This document shows positions 52,384 to 63,396 of a DNA stretch of 64,000 nt, piece by piece (positions within the stretch are counted from its first letter, which is position 1; the number at the start of each line of letters is the position of its first letter). Both the position numbers and the translations under genes were made by a program. The stretch comes from Promerops cafer. Lineage: Eukaryota > Chordata > Aves > Passeriformes > Nectariniidae. Under the pieces are notes generated by a model. The model did not search any database, was not told the origin of the DNA, and worked only from the letters and a program-made list of their open reading frames with translations. The DNA lies in the NCBI GenBank assembly GCA_013398275.1, contig VZSE01005988.1, positions 434,001 to 498,000 on the forward strand, given 5' to 3'.

Positions 52384-52434
52384 TTGTATCTTATACTTGT
52401 TTGTATCTTATCTTGTTTTGTATCTTATACGTGT
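52384..52434. repeat. 17-bp tandem repeat, three copies
   Basis: TTGTATCTTATACTTGT is followed by TTGTATCTTATCTTGTT and TTGTATCTTATACGTGT, all in register. Confidence 0.85.
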
Positions 52435-53727
52435 TTCTGTGGTTTTATTTCCATGTTTTGGTGGATTTTGGAAAGGAAATTCATGTCATTCACTGAGTAT
52501 AAAGAAAATTCACCTCAAGTGGTTCATTTACAGCAGTAGCTATCAAGGTGATTTCAAGAATTGTCTTCTGTGTTTATATTCAGATCTATCCCCTGTGTGC
52601 AACTGGTACTCCTTAAAGTTCAGTAACCAAATGGTCACTTAAAACCAGAGTTCTTAGCCCACCCCTTAGTTCACTGTCTTCACAACTGTGTCTAGCTTAA
52701 AGACACTCTAAGGGTATGCAAAAATATGCAAAAGATGTATAAGGGTAAATACTTTCCACTCTGCAGACTGCTGAAGCAATTTTACCATCTTCCCTGCAGT
52801 ACAGGAATCTTGCATTCTTTACACTTTGTATTCTTTATGGACATAAGTCATGTCATCTGTCTAACTGAAGATCCTGTACTCCTGTGCTTTGTTACATTTG
52901 CCATTCCAAGCCCTCTCTCCAACTCTGTCCAGGGAACTCTGCAGATTTATAGATAGAGATGATATAGATATACACATATGCCCCTTTATATTTGCAGCTT
53001 AAAACTATTGAAACTTTAATATTTGTCAATTTCTATTATGGTTTCACTCTTGGAAAAGTTATCTGGTCTTTTCTAAACACTGGGCTAGTTTCCAGGCTCA
53101 GGTATATACCAGCAGTAATCAAGAATAACTTGATGTAAGAGAGTCTTACAAATAAATAAAATCAGAATTTGGCTTGCTGCCATGAAAAAAATAATTCTGC
53201 ATGCCACCTAACATTTGCAATTTGTTATTTTCTAAAGCATTGAAGATTAATGTTATGAAAAAGAAAGTGTGGTTATAACCTGGCCAATTCTTTCTTACAC
53301 GGAAGAGTGCCACTGCACAATGGTTGGTTTTAGGCTTGCTGAGCAGGGTTTTCTCACATGCAAAACAATAAGGAATATAAAAGATGAAAAGAAAGCATTT
53401 CTCAAATAGAAGCTTTCATGAGAGTTTTTTCCTGGGGACACGTCATGGTAGTATTAAATAAGGTAAAGCATATTGTGTGGTTGAAAATACCTTTTATCAA
53501 ATCATGCAACCTTCAGTATGTACTTCTGTCTCAACAGTGACTCACTGGGGGATTATAGCAACTTTTCATCATGTGCGAATAGTAGTGAGTTAATACCACT
53601 AACTTTAGACAATGAGTTAAGCTAGCAAGGAGTAGAATCAGAAGAACCAAATAGCTTTACAACTGGAAAGCCCCTATGAAATCACTGTAGTCCACTTCAT
53701 ACCTTCTCATGATGATTTGCTTTCTTA

Positions 53728-53770
53728 AGTACAGTTCTATTGTTTCTTTCATAGTACAGTTCTATTGTTT
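53728..53770. repeat. 18-bp direct repeat
   Basis: AGTACAGTTCTATTGTTT occurs at 53728-53745 and 53753-53770, separated by CTTTCAT. Confidence 0.85.
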
Positions 53771-54281
53771 AATTAGAATTTAAGGCTTAAAGACTATATG
53801 CTTCTTTAGGAAGATTTTCTCAGCTCTGCACAAACTTGTCTTTGTCTTATATTGCCCAGTTACTGTTACCTGTTTTTTTATTCTACCCTAGGTAATTAAC
53901 CTTTTAAAAATAAGCTTTAATTCTTTCCCTCTTTTTGAACTCTGTCGTACACTGTTTGACAAGTAGATCAATAAACATTAGGTAGTCTCTGCATCGCATA
54001 AACTTCTAAATATATTTCTTTAACTCATTCCAGTTTAAATCACTTTTTCTTTTGGTTTTGAAATGGCATATGCTATAATTTATTGGTAAATTTCCTATAT
54101 TGATTCTTTCTTGCCTGTGTATTTCAGTTGTTATCTTGTGTAATGAAAATCATCTTCTCCACATTCACTTTCTAGTTTAAAAAAAAAGGTGGGGGGAAAG
54201 AAAATAAGAAGAGTGGTTGGCCTCCTTCTTCATGATTTTTAGTTTCCAATACATCCTACACTGTAACCTACAAGTTTCAGT

Positions 54282-55497
54282 GTCACAGAATGAGTCATGT
54301 TGGAAGGGACCACAGGGGGTCACCTGATCCAACCTCCCTACTCAAGCAGGGTCATCCTAGAGCACATTCCACAGCATTGCATCCAGGCAGTTCTTGAATA
54401 CCTCCAGTGAGGGAGACTCCACAACCTTTCTGGGCAGCCTGTTCCAGTGTTTGGTCACCCACACAGAAAATTTCTTCCTCGTGTTCAGGTGGAACTTCCT
54501 GTGCATCAGCTTCTGCCCATTGCCTCTTCTGCTATTGCTCGGCACCACCAAGGAAACCTGGCTCCATCCTCTCGACACCCTCCCTTCAGATACTCACAGA
54601 CATTGATAAGGTTCCTTCTCAGTCATCTTTTCTCAAGGCTGAACAGGCCCAGCTCCCTCAGCCTTTCCAGTTCCGTACTCACCTTCTTAGCCCTCCTCTG
54701 GACCCACTCCAGGAGCTCCATGTCTCTCTTGTCCTGCGGAGCCCAGAACTGGACACAGCACTCCAGATGTGCCTCACCTGGGCTGAGTAGAGGGGCAGGA
54801 TCACTTCCCCTGACCTTCTGGCAATGTTCTTACTAATGCAGCCCAGGGCACCATTTGCCTTCATGGCCACCAGGGCACAGTGCTGGCTCATGGACAGCTT
54901 GCTGTCCATCAGGATTCTAGGTCCTTCTCCACAGAGCTGCTTTCCAGGAGGTTGATCATCCGGGGTTATTCCTCCCCAGGTGCAGTAACACTTGAATTTG
55001 CAGACCCAGCATTTGCCTTTACTGACTTTCCGATGGTTTATCTCTGCTCATCTGTCCAACTGGTTGAGGCCCTTCTGAAGGGCTACACAGCCCTCCGGGG
55101 TATTGGCCACTGCTCCCAGCTTTGTGCTGTCAGTGACCCTCTGAGGAGGCATCTGTCCGTTGTCTGAGTCACTGCTGAACAAGTTGAACAGTGCTGTGCC
55201 CAGTGTTGACCCTTGGGGGACACCCCTAGTTACAGGCTCCCTACTAGACTCCATGACAACAAACACAGCCCTCTGGGATCTGCCATTCAGCCAGTTCTCA
55301 TTCCACCTCACTGTCCACTCATGTAGTATGCACTTCCTGAGCTTGCTGGCAAGGTTGTTATGGCAGATGGTGTCTAAAGCCTTGCTGAAGTCCAGGTAGA
55401 CAACATCCACTGCTCTTCCCTCATCTACCCAGGTAGTTGTCCCATCACAGAAGGCAATCAGGTTGCTTACGCATGATTTTCTTTACGTCATGTGATC
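54282..55497 (-). mobile_element. CR1 LINE, 5'-truncated, 1.2 kb
   Basis: The - strand translation of 55410-55048 contains MDVVYLDFSKALDTICHNNL and TRGVPQGSTLG, which are conserved reverse transcriptase blocks of CR1. The catalytic FADD box is damaged, reading RVTDSTKLGA. Further down (54578-54357) [20 protein letters not shown] marks the end of the ORF. The 3' end at 54282 is CACAGAATGAGTCATGTTGG. Several frame breaks make it inactive. It belongs to a different subfamily from the copy at 50097, judging by the different text in the shared blocks. Confidence 0.93.
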
Positions 55498-56017
55498 AAA
55501 TAGCTTCCAGCTTTAGGATAAACACCCCAAACATCGCCTCACAATTACAAAAAATTGAAAGAGGTGATAGCACTGCTGTATCCTTCTCCTAGTCCCTTTT
55601 ATTATTTTATCCTCCCATTAAAGTTTAATTCTCATCCACTGTTCCATCTTAAACAGTATTTCCTGATTAAGGTTGGAATTGCCAACAGGTATTTCAAAAT
55701 ACGTACAACTCTTAGTGTATCTTGCGAGACTACCACACCATGTTTTCTAATGTTGAATGAACACTGGAGTACAGCTTCCAGCAGTTACAGCAGTAAAAAT
55801 TTTGCCATTTGTTTTTTGCCAATTCTTTTCTCCTATCTGCACTGCTTTTTGTGGCTGTGATAAAGCAGTAGTTTAATGTCCAAATACTAATGGACTTATT
55901 TGTAAATTATGAACATGTCTGGAAATACACAGTCAAAATAAATCTTCTGGTGGTGAATATTTATTTATTAATAGTATTTCTGGTTTTGTTTGTAAATGGT
56001 TAACTCTTGGATTTCAG
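55498..56017. other. Non-coding DNA
   Basis: A 101-codon + strand frame (55555-55860) has no recognisable domain. Nothing else is seen. Confidence 0.4.
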
Positions 56018-56120
56018 CAACCTGGTCTAGTGGAATGTGCCCCTACCCATGGCAGGTGAGTTAGCACTATATAGTCTCTAAGGTCCCTTTCAATCCACAC
56101 CATTCTGTGATTCCATGATT
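56018..56120 (+). mobile_element. CR1 3' end, about 100 bp
   Basis: CAACCTGGTCTAGTGGAATG, then CCCATGGCAGG, AAGGTCCCTTTCAATCCACA and CCATTCTGTGATTCCATGATT are the CR1 3' UTR and terminal repeat. This is an extremely truncated copy. Confidence 0.85.
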
Positions 56121-58099
56121 GTCCTATTTGAAGAAGTAACGGATTGCAAAGGAAACTCATTGCAAAACTATTTAAAAATTTGAACTAAACTGTAATTATT
56201 GAAGGGCTCTAAATCAATGCAAGTAGAGTACTTCTGTGGTTTTATAAATTTTAGGAGGATGTTACAGCAGCAGTTCAAGTACTTAATATGATTTCTGCTA
56301 AAGCAACATGTTGTTAAGAAGGGCCCTGGCTTTTGCCCCAGTTATAAGCCTTATAGATTTCCTGTTTCCTTTTACTGAGACAAAAGTACAGGTGAAGGGA
56401 TAGTTCTACAGGAAAATGCATCACAGGTTAGCAGTTACGGTCAATAACTAACAAGCCAACCACACTGAAATATTTTTTAAAAGAATGCTCCTACTAAACC
56501 CTTGAATTATCTGTAGCAGTTGTTCCCCCAGGTTTTACAGAGGGTACCCGAACATTTTTCTTGCATTCAAATCACTATTATTGGTTCAGAATGTAAGTTA
56601 AAGCTATGGATTGTTAACACTTGCTATTTCTTGTTACTGTTAGTTATACCTTATCTTGCAATTTTTCTTTCTGGATGTACATAATAACTACATATTGGTG
56701 GATGGCAACATTGGAACCAAGAACACAAGTGAAATGCACATTTTTTGTTGAGATACAATAAATTAGTAGGTATTGGCAGTGAGAATGATCTGTTAAGCAC
56801 AAAAATCTCATTCAAATACAAATTATTTGGAGAAAAAACAGGAAAGGGGTATTATTTTTTCTGTACTTAATAAAGTTCAATAGTGAATCTGTTAGATTAG
56901 TTTCAAAACTGGTGTTAAATACTAGTCCCAAGAAAAAAATGTTGCTGTTTAAATACTGAAGTTTGAGGCTTAGTCCTTGATTAGTTTTTTATCTGAAGAC
57001 AGAGATTTTTGTGTGTTTTACTATGAGTGCAGAGAATATAACTGATTCAACTGATGGTTGAATTCTATTGGAGAAATAACCTGAAGAAAGCATAGCAGCT
57101 ACCTTAAGGTATGTACTTATTCTTGTACATGGAAGGCACGCTTTGAATAATAGGCACTTCCCCTCAAGAAAATTGGTTTGTTTTTCCTTTTTTTATGTTA
57201 ACAATGTTGCAGATTGGAAGATGAAACAATCTTTCCAAAGTTCTTAAAAATGTAATGGAGCATAGGTTTTAAATTATTTAATGTCTTTTGTAATGATAAC
57301 AAGCAAAATAAGAAAATTTTTGAATATGAATCACCAGTGCTGAGGTTTTTCTGAAATTGTCAGTGGTACTGACAACATTGCATCCCATTTTCTTAGAAGA
57401 AGTGATTTAGGAAAACATAAAAATGTAATCAAACAATGTGTATGGTACTACAGCATGCATAAAAGTCAGATGAATCGTGAAGATAAACAACTCAAGAGAG
57501 ACTATGTTCTTGACTCCTTAAAAATGCTTTAGGTAAAGACTATCCACCTGAAAGTTCTTCTAGATAGATCATAGCATATACAGAATTAGGTATTTTGTTT
57601 GTAACAAGCTATCAAAGAAGTTGTAAGGTCAGTTATTATTTAATTAGATTCTCTGTTGATCTAAAGAAGGTTATTGGCATAAAATAACCTTGTAATTTTC
57701 TTAGCCATACCTATAAATTGCCCCTGAGATATGCTAAATGAGACACAACAGTGGTGTGTTTTAGTTTCTAGAATAGTTTGAAAAGTTCAAGAAAATTGCT
57801 CATATAAAAAAATACATCATTAAAGTTCAGTAAAGACACAAGTTTATTACAGAGGTCTTCAAATGCAGGCATGCTTTAGTCTTGTTATAATTTTAGAAGT
57901 TTTGATGTGGGTTTCTTCTGCATTGCATATGATTACTGATTTAGAGAAAACCAAAGACATTCAAGATCTGAGTAGCATTGTTACACAGTGTTGTGTGATC
58001 ACATTCTAAAACTGGGTAACATGCTGCCTCTGGGGAGATGCTCATGTAGCACTGAGTAACTTGGTGTCTAGGCTGAATGTAGATAGTAATTTTTAAAAT
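56121..58099. other. Non-coding DNA
   Basis: AT-rich. A 9-bp inverted repeat (AAGGTTATT / AATAACCTT) lies near 57667-57691. No gene recognised. Confidence 0.4.
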
Positions 58100-58744
58100 T
58101 TAGATTTGAAAGCATTGGCCATAACATTTTAGTGTCTCTGTTGTTCTAATTTCTAAAAGTGAAGTTTTAAACAGAATTTTAGGAGTCTCCATTAATTGAA
58201 TAATTAAGGAAAAAATGCTTTTGAGATTCTCAGCTGGAACCATGAGTCTACAGTAAGGATGAGAAGGATGCTTTACTGGTTTTAGTTCACTGAAACACTG
58301 GCTTGCCAGTTTTAAAAGCCAGATTTTCACAAGTATCCTTCTGTTTTTCTTCAGACTACCTTTCAGTGTCATGCAACTCAGAGGAAAAAGTACTTGTAGT
58401 AGTACAGTAAATCTGCACAAGTTCAAGAAGTTGAAGTGCCTTTGAAACAAATGTTCCATTTCTGAAATAATAGTAGACTGGATTCCATGTGTTTGTTCAT
58501 TAGAATCTCTCTTAAGTTTAATAAATTTCAAGCAGTCATTTTCATTCCCTTTTCCTATTAACTGCACTGCTGAACACAAAAGCTGTGTTTTGTGCAGAAT
58601 GACTGAGCCTATCCGTTCTAGAAAGGAGTTATGTATGGTATCCGAGGAACAATAACAGTTTGCTGCCTGACTGATCAATGCTGGATCGAGTTCACATTCC
58701 CAAGCTCCCACTCTTCCACCTACATACACAGGAGGTGGAAACAT
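58100..58744 (-). CDS. Unrecognised 214-codon open frame
   Basis: This is the longest - strand open frame in the window that no mobile element explains. It starts ATG TTT CCA CCT with G at -3 and ends at TAA after CYGQCFQI. I do not recognise the protein. It has no signal peptide and no known motif. Several hydrophobic runs (RFTVLLQVLFPL, IFSLIIQLM) are short for membrane segments, and it holds about 11 Cys. At this base composition a frame of 214 codons is not expected by chance in 64 kb (rough estimate well below one). It could be a lineage-specific gene, the exon of an antisense transcript, the relic of an old mobile element, or a lucky frame. It lies antisense to the presumed AOPEP intron. 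Confidence 0.2.
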   Translation of the reverse strand: MFPPPVYVGGRVGAWECELDPALISQAANCYCSSDTIHNSFLERIGSVILHKTQLLCSAVQLIGKGNENDCLKFIKLKRDSNEQTHGIQSTIISEMEHLFQRHFNFLNLCRFTVLLQVLFPLSCMTLKGSLKKNRRILVKIWLLKLASQCFSELKPVKHPSHPYCRLMVPAENLKSIFSLIIQLMETPKILFKTSLLEIRTTETLKCYGQCFQI

Positions 58745-60038
58745 AGCAGAGGGAGGACAGGCCCTCTTTTACACAGAAATGTTGAACTTAGACTTGCCTA
58801 ATAAAGACACAGCAGGGCTTGCCTAGCAATAAATATAGGTTTTAATTATTGCTTGTAAAAACATCCGAAGAGAAGCACAGAAGTTAGCACCAATTAATTT
58901 TTAGCCTGCTCATTGTTTTCTTTACTCAATGGAAACAAACAATAAAGGCTTAAAATATTTTTCATGCTACATTGCCAGAAAACTTTTCTGTCTTAGTGTA
59001 TAATTAGGAAAGAGTAGCCTTTGAGATATCTGAAACCTCTCCAGCTTCAAGTTCCCTATAAGTAATTTTAGTGAATTGGAACCAGGGTATGAAATAACAA
59101 GAAGTGAAATGCTACACTAGGAAACAATATTTGAGATCTTTTTAGTTCAGAAAGATAAAGAATTGGGCCTGGAACTGAGGTAAAAATCTTATGTGACAGG
59201 AACAAGTAGCTATATACCCTCCAGAGTGGTCTATGGTTTTTAAAATAACTTCCTGGAATTTTTCCCTAGGCTTTTAAAAAAGCTTGTTTGTGACTGGAAG
59301 GAGTGAATATGTGGGGAAGATGTATTGCAACATACACTCTATATCTGAAATCTGTGCAGCCCTCTGTGTGTTGACCTAAAAAACTGTCACCTGTGGATTC
59401 ATGAGCAGTGATTCAGTCAGAAACTCAGAGTGATCTTGAGGGTTTAAATGCTTCTGCTGTATTTTCAGCTGGCTAGACTTGAGGATGGAAGTTCTTGCTT
59501 TTGTGCCCTATGCTTTTTTTCAGACACTCTGCAGAAATGCTGAGCTGTTGAATACTTCTTGAGAGCAGATGGTGACTAAATTTGTGTAACAGTCTTCATT
59601 CCATCTCCATCAGTTCATTGTCTTCCACACAAGTCAGTAAGAGCAATGTTGAGATATTTCCCACTTTATAGTACCTTCCTTATCTCCTTTTGACTTAGTG
59701 ATGCTTTAGAGTCAGACTGAAGACACAGATGTTGATCACCTTCTCTTTAATCATGGAAAATAAGTGATTTTTCTAAAACTTATTCCTTCTCCATAAAGAA
59801 GGAATGCTTTATCTATTCTGTCTTCTCCCTTCTAAGGTCAAAGAGGAATTTAAATGCTGAAATGAGAATGTCTGGAGAAAGATATGTTTGAAAAGTCTAT
59901 TGGCTGACAGAGGTAGTATAGGTCATAGTTCAGTTTATGGTTAATTGTCCTTAACATATGGGTTAAGGACACATATCATGTATATCATGGCCAGAGGGCT
60001 AGAGAACTTTTGTTTTGAATATGTTTCATTAGTAAAGC
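58745..60038. other. Non-coding DNA between open frame and provirus
   Basis: It contains a 10-bp inverted repeat at 59946-59971 (TGTCCTTAAC / GTTAAGGACA, loop ATATGG). No gene recognised. Confidence 0.4.
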
Positions 60039-60231
60039 TGTCAGAAGTACTTTTGATTGCTTCAATGGATCAGTAAAACTCAAATTTCAATACCTCTGGA
60101 AGGTCTATTTTATTTCTTCAACAAGAAATTCAACAAACAAGTGATGTTCTATCAAGTAACATCTGGGCCTTAGCCACACATTCTCCCAGCTACTGCAAAA
60201 AATTAACTCTGTCTTGGCTGAATCTAGGACA
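60039..60231 (-). mobile_element. Probable 3' LTR of the ERVL-like provirus
   Basis: Read on the - strand, it begins TGTCCTAGATTCAGCCAAGA at 60231, which is the usual opening of an avian ERVL-type LTR, and holds an AATAAA polyadenylation signal near 60110. The lower boundary is uncertain: TGACA at about 60039 is a candidate end. It lies just downstream of the integrase region, as expected for a 3' LTR in an element without env. Confidence 0.55.
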
Positions 60232-62178
60232 TTATCCAGTCATTATTCCTTCCCGTTTATATCACACCCAGATCCTACACCTTCCCACTATATACATACA
60301 CACAAGCACAGGTATCATTTCCGTAGTCAAGGGCCATCTCTCCAAGTTGTCTACTGAGTTCATTTAGTCCGTAATTGTGGGTTCTATCTATCCTAGATGT
60401 CTTTCAGGGCAGGAGAGCTGGTGTACTGTTGGGGTTGCAGTCTGCATCAGGAGCTCATGACTGCTGGAGCAGTCCAAACTCGTTCATGGTAGTTCTGGCA
60501 TACACTGGCAGTGTCATTCAGCAACCAATATTATGCAATTCAACATTACAGACTCTTCTCACCCCAAAATCAGATCCCCTTGAGGGTCACATCACGTTTC
60601 CTGGTCCCTCTGCATTACTCACCAAGTGCGCTCAGGTCCTTGAGCAAAAATAATCCCAGGGATGGGTTTACCTTTGCTTGAGGCAGGACTAATCCAAGCT
60701 GTATTCCCTAACACTTTTCTTGTATGCCTTATGGGGACTTTATCCCCTTCTACAGTACCTGGAGGTTTTGATTGGGCAGGGACAGCCCTACTGGTAGAGC
60801 CTGGGGCGTTAACTAAACCAGGCGGCCTTAGCTAAATGTAGAGCCCAATGTTTGGAGGTCCCACCACCCATTGCTTTCAATGTGGTTTTTAACAGTCCAT
60901 TGTACCATTCAATCTTCCCAGAGGCTGGTGAGTGATAGGGAATATGATACAGCCACTAATACTGTGTTCCTTGGCCTGGTTGTCCAGGAGGTTGCTTTGG
61001 AAATGAGTCCTTTTGTCTGACTCCGTTCTCTCAGGGGTGCCAGGTCACCACAGGACTTGCTTTCCAAGGCCCAGGATGGTGTTCCAGGCAGTGGTGCGAG
61101 GCACAGGATACTTCTCCAGCCATCCAGTGGTTGTTTACGAGAGCACGTAGCGCTTGCCTTGGCAGGCCTGCAGGAGTGTGAGGTGACCGATCTGCCAGGT
61201 CTCCCCTTATTTATATTTTGACCATCATCTGCCATACCACAGAAGCTTTACTTGGCCTGCTTGATCCCAGCACGTTTCACGGTTATGGACAGCCTGGGAT
61301 AGAGAGTCCATGGGTAAGCCCATCCCTCGATCACAAGCCCATCTGGGTGTTGCAGGTCTTCCCTGATGACTGGAGGTGTCATAGGCCCACCAAGTCAGAA
61401 ATAATTCACCCTTTTGTTGCCAGTCCAAATCCTCCTGAGACATTTTAATCTTGGCAGCTCAATCCACCCGTCCGTTGTTACAACGTTCATCAGCAGCCCA
61501 ACTCTTGGGCAGGTGTGCATCTCATGATGAACTTTTGCAGCCAACTTCTCTATCCAGGCAGTGACATCTTGCCACAGTTCAGCAGCTCAGGTGGGTTTGT
61601 CTCTGCACTCCCAGCTGGTCTTTTTTCATCCTTCCAGCCACCATCCACAGAGCATTTGCCACCATCCACAGGTCAGCGTAGAGGAGGAGCACTGGCCACT
61701 TCTCTCATTCAGCCATCTCTAAAGCCAGCTGGGCAGCTGTCAGCTCTGCAACATGACTTGGCCTACCTTGTCACTCAATTGCTTCTGCGACTCTCTGCAC
61801 AGGGCTCCATACAGCTGCTTTCCATTTTCAATGTATCCTTACAATATGGCAGGAACCGTCAGTGAAGAAAGTGTATTGCTCTTCATTTTCAGGTAGCTGG
61901 CTATGTGGTAGGAGCTCCTCAGTACATGTCACCTTTTCCTCCTCCGATGATGATGGTCTGAAATTTTTGTCTTTGGGAAAGTTAGTGATTAATTCCAAGG
62001 CCCCTCGCTGACTGGGGTTCAAAAGCTTGTTGTTGTTCAGGACTCCACTTGAAATAATTTCTCTTCTGTGTTACATGATAGAGAGGGTTTACAATCTGAC
62101 TGTAGTCAGGAATACTCATCTTCCAAAAACCCTGTGCCTAGGAACGCCTGTGTTTCCTTTTTGCTGGTCAGTGATGAC
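60232..62178 (-). pseudogene. Degenerate ERV pol: RNase H and integrase part
   Basis: On the - strand several frames together give retroviral pol in the order RT connection, RNase H, integrase. The frame 62022-61828 contains FFTDGS, the RNase H active-site block. The frame 61443-61225 has HQGR and HNRETC, remnants of the integrase zinc-binding region. 61235-60909 covers part of the integrase core in a shifted frame, and 60765-60615 resembles the C-terminal domain. Multiple stops and frame shifts make it non-functional. No env follows before the LTR at 60231, which fits ERVL-class elements. Family assignment is by pattern recognition only. Confidence 0.8.
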
Positions 62179-62436
62179 TGTCTTGGTTTAAGACTGTTTA
62201 AGGGGGACACTCTAAAATGAGTTAGTTTTAATCAATCCCTTTCCACCAATAAGGAGAAATGAATATGAGTAGTTGTTACAAGTGAAAAAATAATAGTTTA
62301 CTAAAAAACTGAAATAGCAACTGGTAAAAAATAACAGTAAGTCATTAGTTGGATAGTTACAAAGTTGGTGAAATCTCCTGGACTCCCCAGCAACAAATGG
62401 AAACTCAAAATGGTAGCATATGCCCTTCCCCAAAAC
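62057..62436. repeat. First copy of 380-bp assembly duplication
   Basis: Base 62057 matches 62438 and the match runs at a constant offset of 381 to 62436/62817, with an N at 62437 exactly at the join. It includes the end of the pol fragment and the first part of the inserted LTR. Most likely the genome has one copy. Confidence 0.88.
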
Positions 62437-62437
62437 N
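62437..62437. other. Single-N assembly join
   Basis: A lone N between CCCCAAAAC and a restart of the sequence seen at 62057. Confidence 0.9.
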
Positions 62438-62817
62438 ATTTCTCTTCTGTGTTACATGATAGAGAGGGTTTACAATCTGACTGTAGTCAGGAATACTCAT
62501 CTTCCAAAAACCCTGTGCCTAGGAACGCCTGTGTTTCCTTTTTGCTGGTCAGTGATGACTGTCTTGGTTTAAGACTGTTTAAGGGGGACACTCTAAAATG
62601 AGTTAGTTTTAATCAATCCCTTTCCACCAATAAGGAGAAATGAATATGAGTAGTTGTTACAAGTGAAAAAATAATAGTTTACTAAAAAACTGAAATAGCA
62701 ACTGGTAAAAAATAACAGTAAGTCATTAGTTGGATAGTTACAAAGTTGGTGAAATCTCCTGGACTCCCCAGCAACAAATGGAAACTCAAAATGGTAGCAT
62801 ATGCCCTTCCCCAAAAC
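62438..62817. repeat. Second copy of 380-bp assembly duplication
   Basis: It repeats 62057-62436 and then continues into the rest of the LTR (GGCACCAGGCACGG). The element should be read from this copy. Confidence 0.88.
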
Positions 62818-63396
62818 GGCACCAGGCACGGCGATCGCTGTAGGGAAACAGAGGGCAGACGGTGGCCGCCGTCCTCACCTTGGGGGGCAGGCAGCAGCTC
62901 GGCTGGCAAATGCAGCTGGGAAGGTCTGGCAGCTGGGACTCGGCTAGGGTGTAGAACTCGTGGGGCCCTGGCCTTCCCATGGGCAGCAGACGGCAGTGCA
63001 GCTGGCTGGGGTGCCTCACACTGCCGCCTTTTCACCTCAGCCAGGCACTGCTGGTGGGCTGGGGCAGCTGCGCGGAGCGGGCCGCCCTGCTCCTCCGGGC
63101 CTGCAGGCAGGTATTGCAAATTCACTCTGAAACAGGTTTTGATTGTGAAATGCAGCCGCTTGCATTGCTACTGTTGCAAGTAGAGGCAAGAAAAAGGCCA
63201 AGAGGCAAGCTAAATGGCCAGGGAGAGAGGCAAGAGAGAGACTCTGCCTGAGTGCTTTGACTTTTAAAGGTCCTGGGACAACCCCAGCCCCCATCCTGCC
63301 ATTCTGTTTGCCAGCCACAGGATCTTACAGAGACGGTAATGATTTTTTGGCACAGAGAGGTATGGAATACAGTAACGTTTCGGGTTACCCGGTACA
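62560..63396 (+). mobile_element. ERV LTR inserted into the provirus pol
   Basis: The element opens TGTCTTGGTTTAAGACTG (62560; the duplicated start is at 62179) and closes GGGTTACCCGGTACA at 63396, about 837 bp. It has TG...CA ends and a very GC-rich centre (about 62820-63110) between AT-rich parts. It separates pol sequence ending in AAMS on one side from pol sequence resuming at SKKETQ on the other, so it landed inside an older provirus. The exact target-site duplication is unclear (GTC shared on both sides). The orientation is provisional. The long frames inside its GC-rich part are not genes. Confidence 0.7.

Larger units (their letters stand above)
51433..54281. other. Intronic non-coding DNA
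   Basis: It holds a 17-bp tandem repeat at 52384-52434 and a short direct repeat at 53728-53770. A + strand frame of 113 codons (51910-52251) has no recognisable domain. No AOPEP exon was recognised. Confidence 0.45.

Noticed and set aside
54407..54836. Frames of 127 and 129 codons on the + strand
   Set aside because: Also antisense shadows of a CR1 copy.
62682..63251. GC-rich frames of 147, 145 and 90 codons
   Set aside because: They lie inside the LTR inserted into the provirus, on both strands, and match no protein I know.
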